DNA of 64,000 nucleotides, taken from assembly GCF_900101465.1 (NCBI RefSeq), contig NZ_FMZM01000003.1, forward strand, positions 310,001 through 374,000. Direction: 5' to 3'. Of the stretch, positions 8,166 to 20,339 are shown piece after piece. The position numbers and the translations under genes are program-made. Numbering within the stretch: the stretch's first letter is position 1; each line of letters starts with the position of its first letter. Source of the stretch: Nocardioides lianchengensis. Its GTDB lineage: Bacteria > Actinomycetota > Actinomycetes > Propionibacteriales > Nocardioidaceae. The notes under the pieces are model-generated. The model saw only the letters and a list, made by a program, of their open reading frames with translations. It was not told the origin of the DNA and did not search any database.

Positions 8166-9425
8166 TCAGGCGTCGAAGAGGGACTGGCCGACGTACTCGC
8201 CGGGGGCGGTGCCGGGAGGGACGGCGAAGAGGGCGGAGCCGGTGAACTTCAGGTACTCCATGAGGGCGTCGGAGCGGGCCATGGCGTTCTGGATCGGGAT
8301 GAAGTGGGTGCGGGGGTCGCGGACGTAGGCGATGAAGAAGAGGCCGGCGTTCAGGCCGCCGAGGGCGTCGGTGCCGTCGACGAAGTTGTAGCCGCGGCGC
8401 AGCATCCGGGCGCCGTCGTGGAGGTCGGGGTGGACGACGCGGACGTGGGCGTCGGTGGGGATCGCGGGGCCGTTCGAGCCGGGGAGGTCGAAGTCGGGCT
8501 CGGTGAACTCGGAGCCGCCGGAGAGCGGGGCGCCGGAGTCCTTGGTGCGGCCGACGAAGTTCTCCTGGTCGCCGAGCGGCTGGCGGTCCCAGACCTCGAT
8601 GGTCATGTTGATCCGGCGGGCGACGAGGTAGGAGCCGCCGGCCAGCCAGTCGCCGGGCGAGTCGCCGGCGCCGACCCAGACGTGCTCGTCGAGGGCGGCG
8701 GCCTCCGACGACTTCACGTTGGCCGTGCCGTCCTTGAAGCCGAACAGGTTGCGCGGGGTGTCCTCCCCCACCGACGTGGTGGAGGTGCGGCCGAAGCCGA
8801 GCTGCGACCAGCGGACCGCGACGGTCCCGAAGCCGATCCTGGCCAGGTTGCGGATGGCGTGCACGGCGACCTGCGGGTCGTCGGCGCAGGCCTGGATGCA
8901 CAGGTCCCCGTCGGAGCGGGCCGGGTCGAGGTTGTCGGCCGGGAAGTGCGGCAGCCGGGCCAGCGCCTCGGGCCGACGGTCGGCGATCCCGAACCGATCA
9001 CGACCGGACGCGTCGCGGAACAGCGACGGCCCGAAGCCGAAGGTGATGGTCAGCCCGCTCGCCGGCAGACCGATCGCCTCGCCGGTGTCGTCGGGCGGGA
9101 GGTTCGACGCGCCCTCGACCGGCCCGACCGGACCGGCCGGTCCTCCCCCGGTCATCCGTTCGGCCGCCTCGGTCCACGCCTGGAGCAGCGCGACCAGCTC
9201 CTCGCGCGACTCCGTCCGTACGTCGAAGGCCGCGAAGTGCAGCCGGTCCTGGACCGGGGTGTCGATGCCGGCCTGGTGCTCGCCGCGGAACGGGTAGGTC
9301 TTCTCACGCGCCGGACCGGCGGACGACGGCGACGCCTCCGAGGCCCGGCCGGCCGCGAAGGCGCCGGCCACCCCGGCGGCGGCAGCGCCGCCACCGAGGA
9401 GGCCACGGCGGGAGAGTCGAGTCAC
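8166..9425 (-). CDS. efeB: EfeB, Tat-exported DyP-type haem peroxidase
   Basis: 419 residues. The N-terminus MTRLSRRGLLGGGAAAAGVAG is a twin-arginine signal (RR at 6-7), as expected for a haem protein exported folded. The DyP signature GxxDG is seen as GFKDG (229-233), and the proximal haem histidine is probably His327 (AHVRVVHP) with the conserved Arg in MLRRGYNF. EfeB acts with EfeU and EfeO in ferrous iron uptake, probably oxidising Fe(II), and has also been proposed to release iron from haem. Start GTG. Last gene of efeU-efeO-efeB. Confidence 0.95.
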   Translation of the reverse strand: MTRLSRRGLLGGGAAAAGVAGAFAAGRASEASPSSAGPAREKTYPFRGEHQAGIDTPVQDRLHFAAFDVRTESREELVALLQAWTEAAERMTGGGPAGPVGPVEGASNLPPDDTGEAIGLPASGLTITFGFGPSLFRDASGRDRFGIADRRPEALARLPHFPADNLDPARSDGDLCIQACADDPQVAVHAIRNLARIGFGTVAVRWSQLGFGRTSTTSVGEDTPRNLFGFKDGTANVKSSEAAALDEHVWVGAGDSPGDWLAGGSYLVARRINMTIEVWDRQPLGDQENFVGRTKDSGAPLSGGSEFTEPDFDLPGSNGPAIPTDAHVRVVHPDLHDGARMLRRGYNFVDGTDALGGLNAGLFFIAYVRDPRTHFIPIQNAMARSDALMEYLKFTGSALFAVPPGTAPGEYVGQSLFDA

Positions 9426-9446
9426 GGGATCATCATGAGCCAGGAC

Positions 9447-10616
9447 TCAGGAAAGAACCGCAGCGGTGAGACGCGAGAGCGGCTCGGAGAGGGCGTTGAC
9501 CGCGTCCGAGAGTCCCTTGACCTGGTCGGCGCTCATCTCGTCGTAGAACACGAAGCCGTCGCCGGAGCGCTCGGCGTCGAGCAGCTCCTGGAGCTCGGCG
9601 AACCGGGCGTCGAGCTGCTCGGCGAGCGCGGCGTCCTTCTGCTCGACGAGCGGGCGGACGCCGTCGTAGCCGACCTTGGCGCCGTCGACGTTGGCCTGGA
9701 AGTCCCACAGGTCGGTCCGCGACCAGTACTCCTCCTCGCCGGTGACCTTGCCGGTCGCGACCTCTTCGAGCAGCCCGCGCGAGCCGTTGGCGATCTGGTC
9801 GACGGTGAAGTCGAGGTCCTGGATCCGGCCGTCGAGGGTCTCGGTGTTGGTCAGCAGGTCCTGCGCGTACGTCGTCCGCTCCTCGGGCGTCAGCACGGTG
9901 TAGCCCTTGGCGCGGGCCGGCCAGAGGTCCTTCTCGATGAGGTGCCAGCCGGTCCACTTCTGACCGGTCTCGAGGTCGGCCTCGCGGGCGTCCATCATCG
10001 GGTCGAGGTCGCCGAAGGACTCGGCCACGGTCTCGATCCGCTCCCAGTGGGTGCGGGCGACCGGGTAGAGCTCGCGGGCGGCGTCGTCGTCACCGGCCTC
10101 GTAGAGCTCGACGAACTCGCGGGTCTTCACCAGCAGCTGGTCGGACTGGTCCTGCACGTAGGCGGCGTAGTTGGTCTGCGCCGCGGTGACCAGCTCCTGC
10201 TCGTCGGTCGAGACCTTCACGTCCTCGTCGGACTCGGTGACCGTGAACGCGTCGCGGATGCCGTCGCCCTTCATGCCGGGCTTGCAGGCGGTGACGTACT
10301 CGCCCGCGGGGGCGTTGACGGTGAGCTTGCGGTCCAGGCTCGGACCGACGTTCTCGACCTCGGCGACGATCCGCAGACCGTCCTCGCCGAGCAGGTAGAA
10401 CTCGGTGACCTCGTCGCCGGTGTTGGTGACGTCGAAGGTGAGGGTGCCCGCGGGGGCCTCGGTCGCCGAGAGCTCGCAGGCGTCGGCCGACGAGTTCACG
10501 GTCAGCGCCCGCGCATCGCCCGACTCGCCTCCCCCGCCGTTGTCGGTGTTCTCGGTGCAGGCCGCGAGGGCCGGGGCCGCGACCAGCAGCGCGGTCACGA
10601 TGAGCGCTTTACGCAT
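9447..10616 (-). CDS. efeO: EfeO, iron-uptake lipoprotein (cupredoxin plus M75 domain)
   Basis: 389 residues with a lipoprotein signal ending LAAC (Cys near 20) and a Gly-rich spacer. Residues about 35-130 form the cupredoxin-like domain; the rest is the imelysin/EfeO M75 helical domain with the HWERIE (HxxE) metal motif. It should be anchored to the outer face of the membrane and hand iron to EfeU. ATG with AAGGA 7 nt upstream. Its start overlaps the efeU stop by 8 bp, indicating coupled translation. Confidence 0.95.
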   Translation of the reverse strand: MRKALIVTALLVAAPALAACTENTDNGGGGESGDARALTVNSSADACELSATEAPAGTLTFDVTNTGDEVTEFYLLGEDGLRIVAEVENVGPSLDRKLTVNAPAGEYVTACKPGMKGDGIRDAFTVTESDEDVKVSTDEQELVTAAQTNYAAYVQDQSDQLLVKTREFVELYEAGDDDAARELYPVARTHWERIETVAESFGDLDPMMDAREADLETGQKWTGWHLIEKDLWPARAKGYTVLTPEERTTYAQDLLTNTETLDGRIQDLDFTVDQIANGSRGLLEEVATGKVTGEEEYWSRTDLWDFQANVDGAKVGYDGVRPLVEQKDAALAEQLDARFAELQELLDAERSGDGFVFYDEMSADQVKGLSDAVNALSEPLSRLTAAVLS

Positions 10617-11469
10617 CGGCGTTTTCCTTCTGGATGGGAGTGGAACGGCGTCGGACGCCGAGGAGGAAGAGAGTCATGACGGGGACGGCGTACAGCACCC
10701 ACGCCGCGGCCTCGAGCCAGGTCGTTGCGGGCGAGAAGTTGAAGACGCCCTTCAGCAGCGCGCCGTACCAGCTGTTCACGTCGACGGTGTCCGAGACGTC
10801 GAACGCGAGGTTGTTCAGCCCGGGGAGGAAGCGCGCCTCCTGCAGGTCGTGGACGCCGTACGCCAGGACGCCGGCGGCCACGATGATCAGGAAGCCACCG
10901 GTCCAGGTGAAGAACCGCGACAGGTTGATCGACACCGCACCGCGGTAGATCAGCGCCGCCAGGACGACGGCCGTCGCGATGCCGAGGGCCGCGCCGAGCA
11001 GCGGCTCCCAGGTCGGGGGCGCGACGCCCCCGGCGTCGCGGGTGCCGGCGCGGGTGGCGGACCAGAGGAAGAGTGCGGTCTCCAGTCCCTCGCGACCGAC
11101 GGCCAGGACGGCGACCAGCACCAGCGACCAGCGACCACCCTCGGCGGCCTCGTCGATGCGGCCGCGCAGCTCGCCGGAGAGGCTGCGCGCGGCCTGGGCC
11201 ATCCAGAAGATCATGTAGGTCACGAAGCCGACCGCGACGATCGACAGCGTGCCGCCGATCAGCTCCTGGGCCTCGAAGGTCAGGGTCTGCGGGCCGTAGG
11301 TCAGGGCGGCGCCGAAGGCCAGGCTGATCGCGACGGCGACCCCGACGCCCGCCCAGATCCGCGGGAGCAGGTGGCGGCGGTCGGTCTTGACCAGGTAGGC
11401 CACCAGGATGCTGACCACCAGGCCGGCTTCGAGGCCCTCGCGGAGACCGATCAGGTAGTTGGCAAGCAC
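10609..11469 (-). CDS. efeU: EfeU, FTR1-family high-affinity iron permease
   Basis: 286 residues, about seven membrane segments. Two REGLE iron-binding motifs are present: REGLEAG at about residue 10 and REGLETA at about residue 125, the hallmark of FTR1/EfeU permeases. It moves iron across the cytoplasmic membrane with EfeO and EfeB. The start is a GTG without a clear Shine-Dalgarno but with TACGCT (11478-11483) 8 nt upstream, consistent with a leaderless or near-leaderless mRNA. An iron-box-like palindrome lies just upstream. Confidence 0.95.
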   Translation of the reverse strand: MLANYLIGLREGLEAGLVVSILVAYLVKTDRRHLLPRIWAGVGVAVAISLAFGAALTYGPQTLTFEAQELIGGTLSIVAVGFVTYMIFWMAQAARSLSGELRGRIDEAAEGGRWSLVLVAVLAVGREGLETALFLWSATRAGTRDAGGVAPPTWEPLLGAALGIATAVVLAALIYRGAVSINLSRFFTWTGGFLIIVAAGVLAYGVHDLQEARFLPGLNNLAFDVSDTVDVNSWYGALLKGVFNFSPATTWLEAAAWVLYAVPVMTLFLLGVRRRSTPIQKENADA

Positions 11470-11492
11470 GAGCGACGAGCGTACGCCTGCCT

Positions 11493-11510
11493 ACTTAGGT
11501 TCGCCTAAGT
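11493..11510 (-). promoter_or_regulatory. Iron-dependent repressor (DtxR/IdeR-type) operator candidate
   Basis: ACTTAGG-TTCG-CCTAAGT is a perfect 7-4-7 inverted repeat 23 bp upstream of efeU. TTAGGTT-C-GCCTAA matches the left two-thirds of the TTAGGTTAGCCTAACCTAA consensus of DtxR/IdeR boxes. It lies in the -35 region of the proposed TACGCT promoter. Iron-replete repression of efeUOB is the expected logic. Confidence 0.65.
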
Positions 11511-11522
11511 GATACGTGTCTC

Positions 11523-12230
11523 TCAGATCGCGCAGCCGTCGGGGCCGCACGCGTCGGCGTCGCCGCCGACCGACTGCAGCACGGGGTGGGCCTCGGTCCA
11601 CGCCGTGTCCAGCACCTGCGCGAAGACCGCGGCCGGCTGGGCGCCGGAGACGCCGTACTTCTTGTCGACGACGAAGAAGGGCACGCCGGTGGCGCCGTAC
11701 GCGCGGGCCTGGGCGATGTCGGCGGCGACCGCGTCGGCGTACTCGTCGGAGGCCAGGACCTCGGACACCCGCGCGGCGTCGAGGCCGGTCACGACGGCGA
11801 CGGCGGTGAGCACGTCGTGGTCGCCGACGTCCTCGGCGCGCGTGAAGTACGACGTCAGCAGCGCCTCCTTCAGCTCGCGCTGCAGCGCCGGGCCGCCGGT
11901 CTCCAGGGCCAGGTGGAGCAGGCGGTGCGCGTCGATCGTGTTGGTGTGCACGTTCTCGAAGAGCCGCAGCTCCAGGCCGTCGGCCGCCGCGGTGTCGATG
12001 AGCTGCTGCTGCATGTCGCGCATCTCGTCCTCGCTGCGGCCGTACTTCCTCGCGATCACGCCGGTCGTCAGCTCGTGGCCGTGCCGGGGCGCGCTCGGGT
12101 CGAGCTCGAACGAGCGGTAGACCACCTCGACGTCGTCACGGTGCTCGAAGTCCGCCAGGGCCGACTCCAGCCGGCGCTTGCCGACGAAGCACCACGGACA
12201 CACGACGTCGCTCCAGATCTCGATCTGCAT
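11523..12230 (-). CDS. DsbA-family oxidoreductase, FrnE-like
   Basis: 235 residues. A thioredoxin-fold protein with CPWC at about residues 11-14 (WSDVVCPWCFVGKRRLE), the long helical insertion of the FrnE/HCCA-isomerase subgroup, and the cis-Pro region TGVPFFVVDKKYGVSGAQP. It has no signal peptide, so it is cytoplasmic. A C-terminal Cys pair (CGPDGC) is also seen. FrnE proteins act in oxidative-stress protection as disulfide isomerases. Start ATG; divergent from the UvrA-like gene. Confidence 0.85.
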   Translation of the reverse strand: MQIEIWSDVVCPWCFVGKRRLESALADFEHRDDVEVVYRSFELDPSAPRHGHELTTGVIARKYGRSEDEMRDMQQQLIDTAAADGLELRLFENVHTNTIDAHRLLHLALETGGPALQRELKEALLTSYFTRAEDVGDHDVLTAVAVVTGLDAARVSEVLASDEYADAVAADIAQARAYGATGVPFFVVDKKYGVSGAQPAAVFAQVLDTAWTEAHPVLQSVGGDADACGPDGCAI

Positions 12231-12281
12231 GTCCGGTGCAACGCAGGCCGGGTCCGATTTACTCCGACTATGGTCACGGCC

Positions 12282-14627
<2,346 letters not shown>

Positions 14628-14631
14628 GCGG

Positions 14632-15507
14632 TCACCCGGCCCAGTAGGCCAGGTGAGACCGGTGCAGCCAGGCGTCGACCCAAGCGTGGTCGGGGCGGGT
14701 GGGCACGTCGGCGCTGCTGGCCAGCTCGATCAGGCGGTGCTCGGCGCGGTCGACGGCCGCCATCACCTCGTCCAGGCCGACCTCGCCCCGCCGTACGGCG
14801 CGCAGGTAGCCGCGGTCGGGCTCAGGGACCGGCAGGGTGATCCGGCCGGTGGTGAGCAGCTCGACACCCTGGAAGCCGAGCCGCAGTGCGTGCATGGCGA
14901 ACTTGGTGTCGTAGCCGTGCACCGCCACCAGCTCGGGACGGTTGGTGTGCGCCCCGGACTCGCCGACCATCGCCTGTCGCTGAGACCGCAGGTAGCCGAG
15001 GAACCGCTCGGCCGCCAGCCGCGAGACGAACCGGTGGGCGTTGGCGACCAGCTCGGCCCCCGCCTCGTCGCGGAAGACGACCTCCTCGTCCGGGACGAAC
15101 AGGGCGAGCAGGACGGTCGGGTTGCCGGCGAGCGCCAGGCGGCACCACTTGCGCGCGGAGTAGACGACCACGTCCAGGTCGCCCGCCCCCGAGCGGTTGG
15201 CCAGCCCACCGGGTCGGTCCCACACGGTGTGGCGCTGGTACTGCTCGAACTCGACCTCGCGGTCGGGGTCGTCGATGCCGCGAGGCACCCGGGCCAGGCC
15301 GGTGACGAACCGGGCCGGCTCGAGGCAGATGCCCATCTCGTCGCGGTCGTCCTGCCCGCTGATCGAGGTGCCGTGCACGCCGGAGCCGACCTGGACCCGC
15401 AGGATCAGGCCGGCCTCCGCGACCGCCCGCGCCTCCTCCGAGGCGTGCGGGTGCGCGAACCCGGGCGGCAGGGTTCGGTCCCCCGCGACGGGGGTGACGG
15501 TCGACAT
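14632..15507 (-). CDS. Predicted nucleotidyltransferase (DNA polymerase beta superfamily)
   Basis: 291 residues. GSGVHGTSISGQDDRDEMGI fits the GS...DxD nucleotidyltransferase active site (polymerase-beta fold). The rest is helical with a conserved HGYDTKFAMHALRL segment, as in the COG3541-type predicted nucleotidyltransferases; the substrate is unknown. Start ATG with TAGGCT (15515-15520) 7 nt upstream, consistent with leaderless initiation; no Shine-Dalgarno. It converges on the UvrA-like gene with a 4-bp gap. Confidence 0.75.
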   Translation of the reverse strand: MSTVTPVAGDRTLPPGFAHPHASEEARAVAEAGLILRVQVGSGVHGTSISGQDDRDEMGICLEPARFVTGLARVPRGIDDPDREVEFEQYQRHTVWDRPGGLANRSGAGDLDVVVYSARKWCRLALAGNPTVLLALFVPDEEVVFRDEAGAELVANAHRFVSRLAAERFLGYLRSQRQAMVGESGAHTNRPELVAVHGYDTKFAMHALRLGFQGVELLTTGRITLPVPEPDRGYLRAVRRGEVGLDEVMAAVDRAEHRLIELASSADVPTRPDHAWVDAWLHRSHLAYWAG

Positions 15508-15584
15508 GCGGCCGAGCCTAGGCACCGGCCCGTCCGCGGTGCCACGGGTTTCGGGCTCGCTCGCTGCGCGGAAGACTGCCGGGC

Positions 15585-15941
15585 ATGGCTCGGTACGACG
15601 TCAACGACGCCGCGGTGGCGAAGGTGCGGTCGCTGATCGCGGCGCGGCAATACGTCCTCGACAGCGACTGGGGCGAGGTCCAGCCCGATGCGGAGGAGAC
15701 CAACACCTTCCTCGACCGCCACACCTGGGACGAGTACGCCGCCTGGCACCTCGGCCTGACCGCGGGGGCCAACGACGAGACCAAGGCCCGCCACGCCTTC
15801 GGGTACGGCGACTTCCGCCGCGTGCACCGATCCGGCCTGATCGCCTGCGTCTACCGCGCCGCCGAGTGGCGCCACAAGCAGGTCGAGGTCGCCGCCCACG
15901 ACCTGCTCCAGGAGCTGGACCGGGCCGCGGGCATCTCCTAG
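15585..15941 (+). CDS. Conserved hypothetical protein, 118 aa
   Basis: Soluble, charged and rich in aromatic residues, with no signal or membrane segment. The core TWDEYAAWHLGLTAGANDETKARHAFGYGDFRRVHRSGLIACVYRAAEW reads like a compact alpha/beta fold. I recall similar unnamed actinobacterial proteins but no function. Start ATG. Its TAG stop and the TAG stop of the convergent SGNH gene share the palindrome CTAG (15938-15941). Confidence 0.75.
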   Translation: MARYDVNDAAVAKVRSLIAARQYVLDSDWGEVQPDAEETNTFLDRHTWDEYAAWHLGLTAGANDETKARHAFGYGDFRRVHRSGLIACVYRAAEWRHKQVEVAAHDLLQELDRAAGIS

Positions 15942-17080
15942 AACCCCAGCTTCGCGAACCGCTCCCCCATCAGGCGATGGGTGGCGGCGTCCGGGTGGAG
16001 CTGGTCGAGGAGCGGGAGCTCGTCGTGGTCGGCGGGGCCGTAGAGCTCGCGCCCGTCGAGGTAGCGCAGCTGCGGGTCGGCCGCGGCGCGCTGGGCGACG
16101 ATCCGGGCCAGCTCGGTCCGGATCACGCCCAGCGTGAGCTTGCCGGCCGCCACCTCGGCGGGGTCGCCGGTGGCGCGGAAGGCCAGCCGGCCCTCGGCCA
16201 TCGCGGCGGGGTCCATCGCGGCCGGCCCGGGGGTGTCCTCGTGGATCGGGCAGTGGATCGCCGAGATCACCAGCAGCGGCGTCGCCGGGTGGCCCTCGCG
16301 GATCGTGTCGAGGAACCCGTGCACCGCGGCCGTGAACGCGCGCAGCCGCATCAGGTCGGCGTTGACCAGGTTGATCCCGATCTTGACGCTGATCAGGTCG
16401 GCCGGGGCGTCCCGCATCGTGCGGGCCGTGAACGGGTCGAGCAGCGCGCTGCCGCCGAACCCGAGGTTGACCAGGTCGACGCCGGCGAGCCGCGCCGCCA
16501 CGGCCGGCCAGGTGCCGGTCGGCGTCGTCGCGTTGGAGCCGTGGCTGATCGAGCTGCCGTGGTGCAGCCAGACCGGGCGGTCGGCCGGCACCGGAGCCAC
16601 GGCCGCGTCGGCGCGGAGCGCGACCAGCTCGGTGGTCTCGTCGTGCGGGAGCCAGATCTCGACCACCTTGTCGCGGTCCGGCAGGCCGGCGAAGCGCGCC
16701 GTCCCGGGCTCACCGGGCTGGAGGTCGAACGAGCCGGCCGCCATGTCGATGACCAGCGTCCGGCCGCCCGGCACGGTGGCGCTGACGGGGGGCTCGCCGT
16801 CGACCAGCAGCTCGTAGACGCCGTCCGGCCGGGGGGGCACGCCCGCGTAGGCGCGCTTGGTGGGGATCGTGTCGAGCTCGACCACCGTGGCCGTCGTCCG
16901 GAGCACGAGGCGTACGCCGGAGGGCTGCGACTCAGCCATCGCGAGCTGGCCGTCGGCGACCTGGGCCCGCGCCCAGGCGGGCAGCCGGTGCGGCTGCAGG
17001 CCGGTGGCGGTCTCCTCGAGCTCGATCGCCCCGCGGACGAGGTCGGGGGTGATGGGCGTCCCCCTCAGGTGATCAGTCAT
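15938..17080 (-). CDS. SGNH/GDSL-family hydrolase, cytoplasmic
   Basis: 380 residues. The C-terminal two-thirds is an SGNH esterase: block I HHGSSISHGSN (Ser nucleophile), block II NLGFGGSA, block III GINLVNAD and block V DQLHPD with the catalytic Asp-x-x-His. The N-terminal 160 residues form a beta-rich domain, as in two-domain SGNH esterases that act on acetylated sugars. No signal peptide. Its ATG overlaps the TetR stop (ATGA), so regulator and enzyme form one operon and TetR probably senses a related substrate. Confidence 0.85.
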   Translation of the reverse strand: MTDHLRGTPITPDLVRGAIELEETATGLQPHRLPAWARAQVADGQLAMAESQPSGVRLVLRTTATVVELDTIPTKRAYAGVPPRPDGVYELLVDGEPPVSATVPGGRTLVIDMAAGSFDLQPGEPGTARFAGLPDRDKVVEIWLPHDETTELVALRADAAVAPVPADRPVWLHHGSSISHGSNATTPTGTWPAVAARLAGVDLVNLGFGGSALLDPFTARTMRDAPADLISVKIGINLVNADLMRLRAFTAAVHGFLDTIREGHPATPLLVISAIHCPIHEDTPGPAAMDPAAMAEGRLAFRATGDPAEVAAGKLTLGVIRTELARIVAQRAAADPQLRYLDGRELYGPADHDELPLLDQLHPDAATHRLMGERFAKLGF

Positions 17081-17643
17081 GCGGTCCAGCTCCTCAGCAT
17101 CGTGTCGACGGCATCGAGGACGCGGACCCAGCTCTCCTGCGCGTCGGGCGCACTGTGGTCGAACCCGCCCGCGAGCTCCAGGCTGGTGAAGCCGTGGAAG
17201 ACGCTGCCGAGCAGCCGGACCGCGTGGGTCTGGTCGGTCTCGGTCAGGTCGTAGGCGCGCAGCACCGCGCGTGCGAGCGCCGCGTGCCGCGGACCGGCGC
17301 TGGTCGCCGCCGTGGCCGGGTCGAGCCGGTGTCGGGCGGCGTCGTACCGTCCCGGGTGCTCGCGGGCGTAGTCGCGGTAGACGTCGCCCAACGCGACCAG
17401 GGCGTCCCGGCCCGCGCGGCCGGCGAGCGCCGCGTCCCCGCGGTCGGCCAGCTCCTCGAGCGCGAGCAGGGCGATGCGGGTGCGCAGGTCGTCGGTGCCC
17501 CGGACGTGGGAGTACAGGCTCGCTACCTGGACCCCGACCCGGCGCGCGACGGCCGAGGCCGTGACGTGCGCAAAGCCGACCTCGTCGGCCAGCTCCGCCC
17601 CGGCCCGGGTCACCCGGTCCGGCGTCAGTCCCGCGCGAGCCAT
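17077..17643 (-). CDS. TetR/AcrR-family regulator with WHG-type C-terminal domain
   Basis: 188 residues. The N-terminal helix-turn-helix ASAVARRVGVQVASLYSHVRG is clear; the C-terminal half (AREHPGRYDAARH..., RLLGSVFHGFTSLELAGGF) fits the WHG/TetR_C_33 ligand-binding domain. ATG with a strong GAGGAGG 6 nt upstream. A palindrome 12 bp before the start is the probable autoregulatory operator. First gene of a two-gene operon with the SGNH hydrolase. Confidence 0.9.
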   Translation of the reverse strand: MARAGLTPDRVTRAGAELADEVGFAHVTASAVARRVGVQVASLYSHVRGTDDLRTRIALLALEELADRGDAALAGRAGRDALVALGDVYRDYAREHPGRYDAARHRLDPATAATSAGPRHAALARAVLRAYDLTETDQTHAVRLLGSVFHGFTSLELAGGFDHSAPDAQESWVRVLDAVDTMLRSWTA

Positions 17644-17654
17644 GCCCGCCTCCT

Positions 17655-17675
17655 CTGCCTAATGTGTTTAGGCAG
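17655..17675 (-). promoter_or_regulatory. TetR operator candidate
   Basis: CTGCCTAA-TGTGT-TTAGGCAG is a perfect 8-5-8 palindrome, AT-rich against the local background, 11 bp upstream of the TetR start codon. Its position and symmetry fit autorepression of the TetR-SGNH operon. Confidence 0.65.
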
Positions 17676-17749
17676 CTTACATCAATGCTTAGGTCGGGAC
17701 GACCTCGCCCCGCGGACGGCCCGTCACGGCGCGGACCCGCCGGCCGTGA

Positions 17750-17794
17750 CCGGGGCCTGGGTGAGCGACCTCCTCGGTCTCCCCCAGGCCCCGG
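17750..17794 (-). terminator. Terminator hairpin downstream of the RTX gene
   Basis: CCGGGGCCTGGG (17750-17761) and CCCAGGCCCCGG (17783-17794) form a perfect 12-bp stem. A second 8-bp hairpin GTCACGGC/GCCGTGAC (17723-17730, 17743-17750) follows. No T-run. It lies between the RTX stop and the TetR operon, both on the minus strand. Confidence 0.5.
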
Positions 17795-17838
17795 CGCAGC
17801 CCGGTCGGGCCGCGTGGCTCCCGCCCGCGGCGCGGCCG

Positions 17839-19074
17839 TCAGCAGCTGACGCGGCGCTCCGCGTTGCGGCAGACGTCGTTGCCGAGCCCGCCCTTGACCA
17901 CGTCGCGGCCCGGACCGCCGTCGAGGATGTCGTTGCCGTCGCGACCGTTGATCGCGTCGTCGCCGCCGTTGCCCGAGATCCGGTTCGGGCCGTCGTCGCC
18001 GCGGATGATGTCGCGCACGCCGCTGCCGCGGACGTACTCGATCGAGGCCAGGTTGGAACGGCCGCCCGCGACCCGGACCCGGCCGGACTCACCCGACTGC
18101 AGGTCGACGATGCCCTGGCGCCGACCCACGAGGCTGAGGATGTCGTTCCCCTCGCCACCGTCGACGGTGCCGCGGACGAAGGCCTTCCCGGCCCCACTGG
18201 CGAAGACCGGCGAGAGGACGTCGTTGCCCGCGCCACCGTTCAGCACGGACGGGAGGGCCGTCACCGGGCCGCCCTCCTTGAGCGAGCTGGCCGCGGTCAG
18301 CACGTCGGCGCCGGAGCCGCCGTTCGCCGTACCGCCGTAGCGCTGGTCGATGGTGTCGCGCCCGGATCCGCCCTCGACGACCGCGGCGTACGCGAGGACC
18401 CGGTCGCTGCCCGACCCGGCGTCCACGGTCCCGCCGTACGCGGTCACCGTGTCGTTGCCACCGCCGGTCCTGATCGTGTCGCCGTCGGTCGCGTAGCTGG
18501 GCCCGATGCTGGACACGTAGACGTCCGCTGCCGCGGTGCCGGTGAAGGTGTCCGCGAAGGCGCTCCCACGGACCCGGTTGATCCCGGTCACGGTCTCGGT
18601 GTCGCCGCCGTCGGTCACCGTGCCGGCCGCCAGGTCGACGGTGACGCCGGCGGTGGCCTTCTCGAAGGTCAGCACCGTGCTCGCGACGCCGGTGAACTGG
18701 TCCTTCCCGGGACCGGCGAAGATCTTGGTGCCCCGGCCCGTGCCGGCACCGGTCGCGACGTCGACCAGGACGTCGTCGCCCTCCCCGCCGTCGAGATCGG
18801 CGCGCGTGCCGGCGATCGCGCAGATGATGTCGGCGCCGCCCCCGCCCTTGACCTTGACCCCGGTGAAGCCTCCGGTGTGGATCACGTCGGCGCCGTCGGT
18901 CCCCGTCAGCGTCTGGGCGTCAGCGGTCGCCACGATCGTGGCGTCCTGGCCCTGGCACTGCTCGCCAGCCGCCTGCGCCGCCGGGCCCGTCACCGCGAAG
19001 CCCACGCCTGCGACCACCAGCCCCGACGCCGCCAGCGTCGCCTGAACCGTGCTCCTGCGTCCCTGCTTGCTCAT
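17839..19074 (-). CDS. Secreted RTX-type calcium-binding repeat protein
   Basis: 411 residues. An N-terminal Sec signal (STVQATLAASGLVVAGVGFAVTGPAAQAAG) precedes a body rich in GGxGxD-like nonapeptides, e.g. GGGGADIICA, GGEGDDVLVD, GGSGADVL, GGAGNDVL and GGDDAINGRDGNDILDGGPGRDVVKGGLGNDV. These form a calcium-binding parallel beta-roll. No catalytic domain is visible, so it is probably a surface or extracellular structural protein. The short Cys-containing C-terminus (NDVCRNAERRVSC) may form a disulfide cap. Start ATG with GGAGG 5 nt upstream. Confidence 0.85.
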   Translation of the reverse strand: MSKQGRRSTVQATLAASGLVVAGVGFAVTGPAAQAAGEQCQGQDATIVATADAQTLTGTDGADVIHTGGFTGVKVKGGGGADIICAIAGTRADLDGGEGDDVLVDVATGAGTGRGTKIFAGPGKDQFTGVASTVLTFEKATAGVTVDLAAGTVTDGGDTETVTGINRVRGSAFADTFTGTAAADVYVSSIGPSYATDGDTIRTGGGNDTVTAYGGTVDAGSGSDRVLAYAAVVEGGSGRDTIDQRYGGTANGGSGADVLTAASSLKEGGPVTALPSVLNGGAGNDVLSPVFASGAGKAFVRGTVDGGEGNDILSLVGRRQGIVDLQSGESGRVRVAGGRSNLASIEYVRGSGVRDIIRGDDGPNRISGNGGDDAINGRDGNDILDGGPGRDVVKGGLGNDVCRNAERRVSC

Positions 19075-19196
19075 CTGTCCTCCGAGTCGGTCACGCGTTT
19101 CTTTACTTTCCGGAACTTTCCCCGTGGAGAGCGATCCACGCCTGGTCCGATGCACGGCATGCCCGATCGGTTCGCACCGGGCCCGCGGAAATGCCG

Positions 19197-19227
19197 CGAG
19201 CCGGCGCACCAGGGGTGCGCCGGCTCG
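19197..19227 (-). terminator. ilvC terminator hairpin
   Basis: CGAGCCGGCGCACC and GGTGCGCCGGCTCG form a perfect 14-bp stem with loop AGG. On the minus strand it is followed by GCGGCATTTCC, a weak T-run. It separates the ilvBNC operon from the RTX gene. Confidence 0.75.
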
Positions 19228-19253
19228 GCGGGTGGAGCAGGTGGAGCGAGGGA

Positions 19254-20339
<1,086 letters not shown>

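Noticed and set aside
7836..10679. Plus-strand frame of 947 codons across efeB-efeO
   Set aside because: It starts in the tandem repeat and runs antisense to efeB and efeO, both with clear signal peptides and motifs; no domain is recognisable in it.
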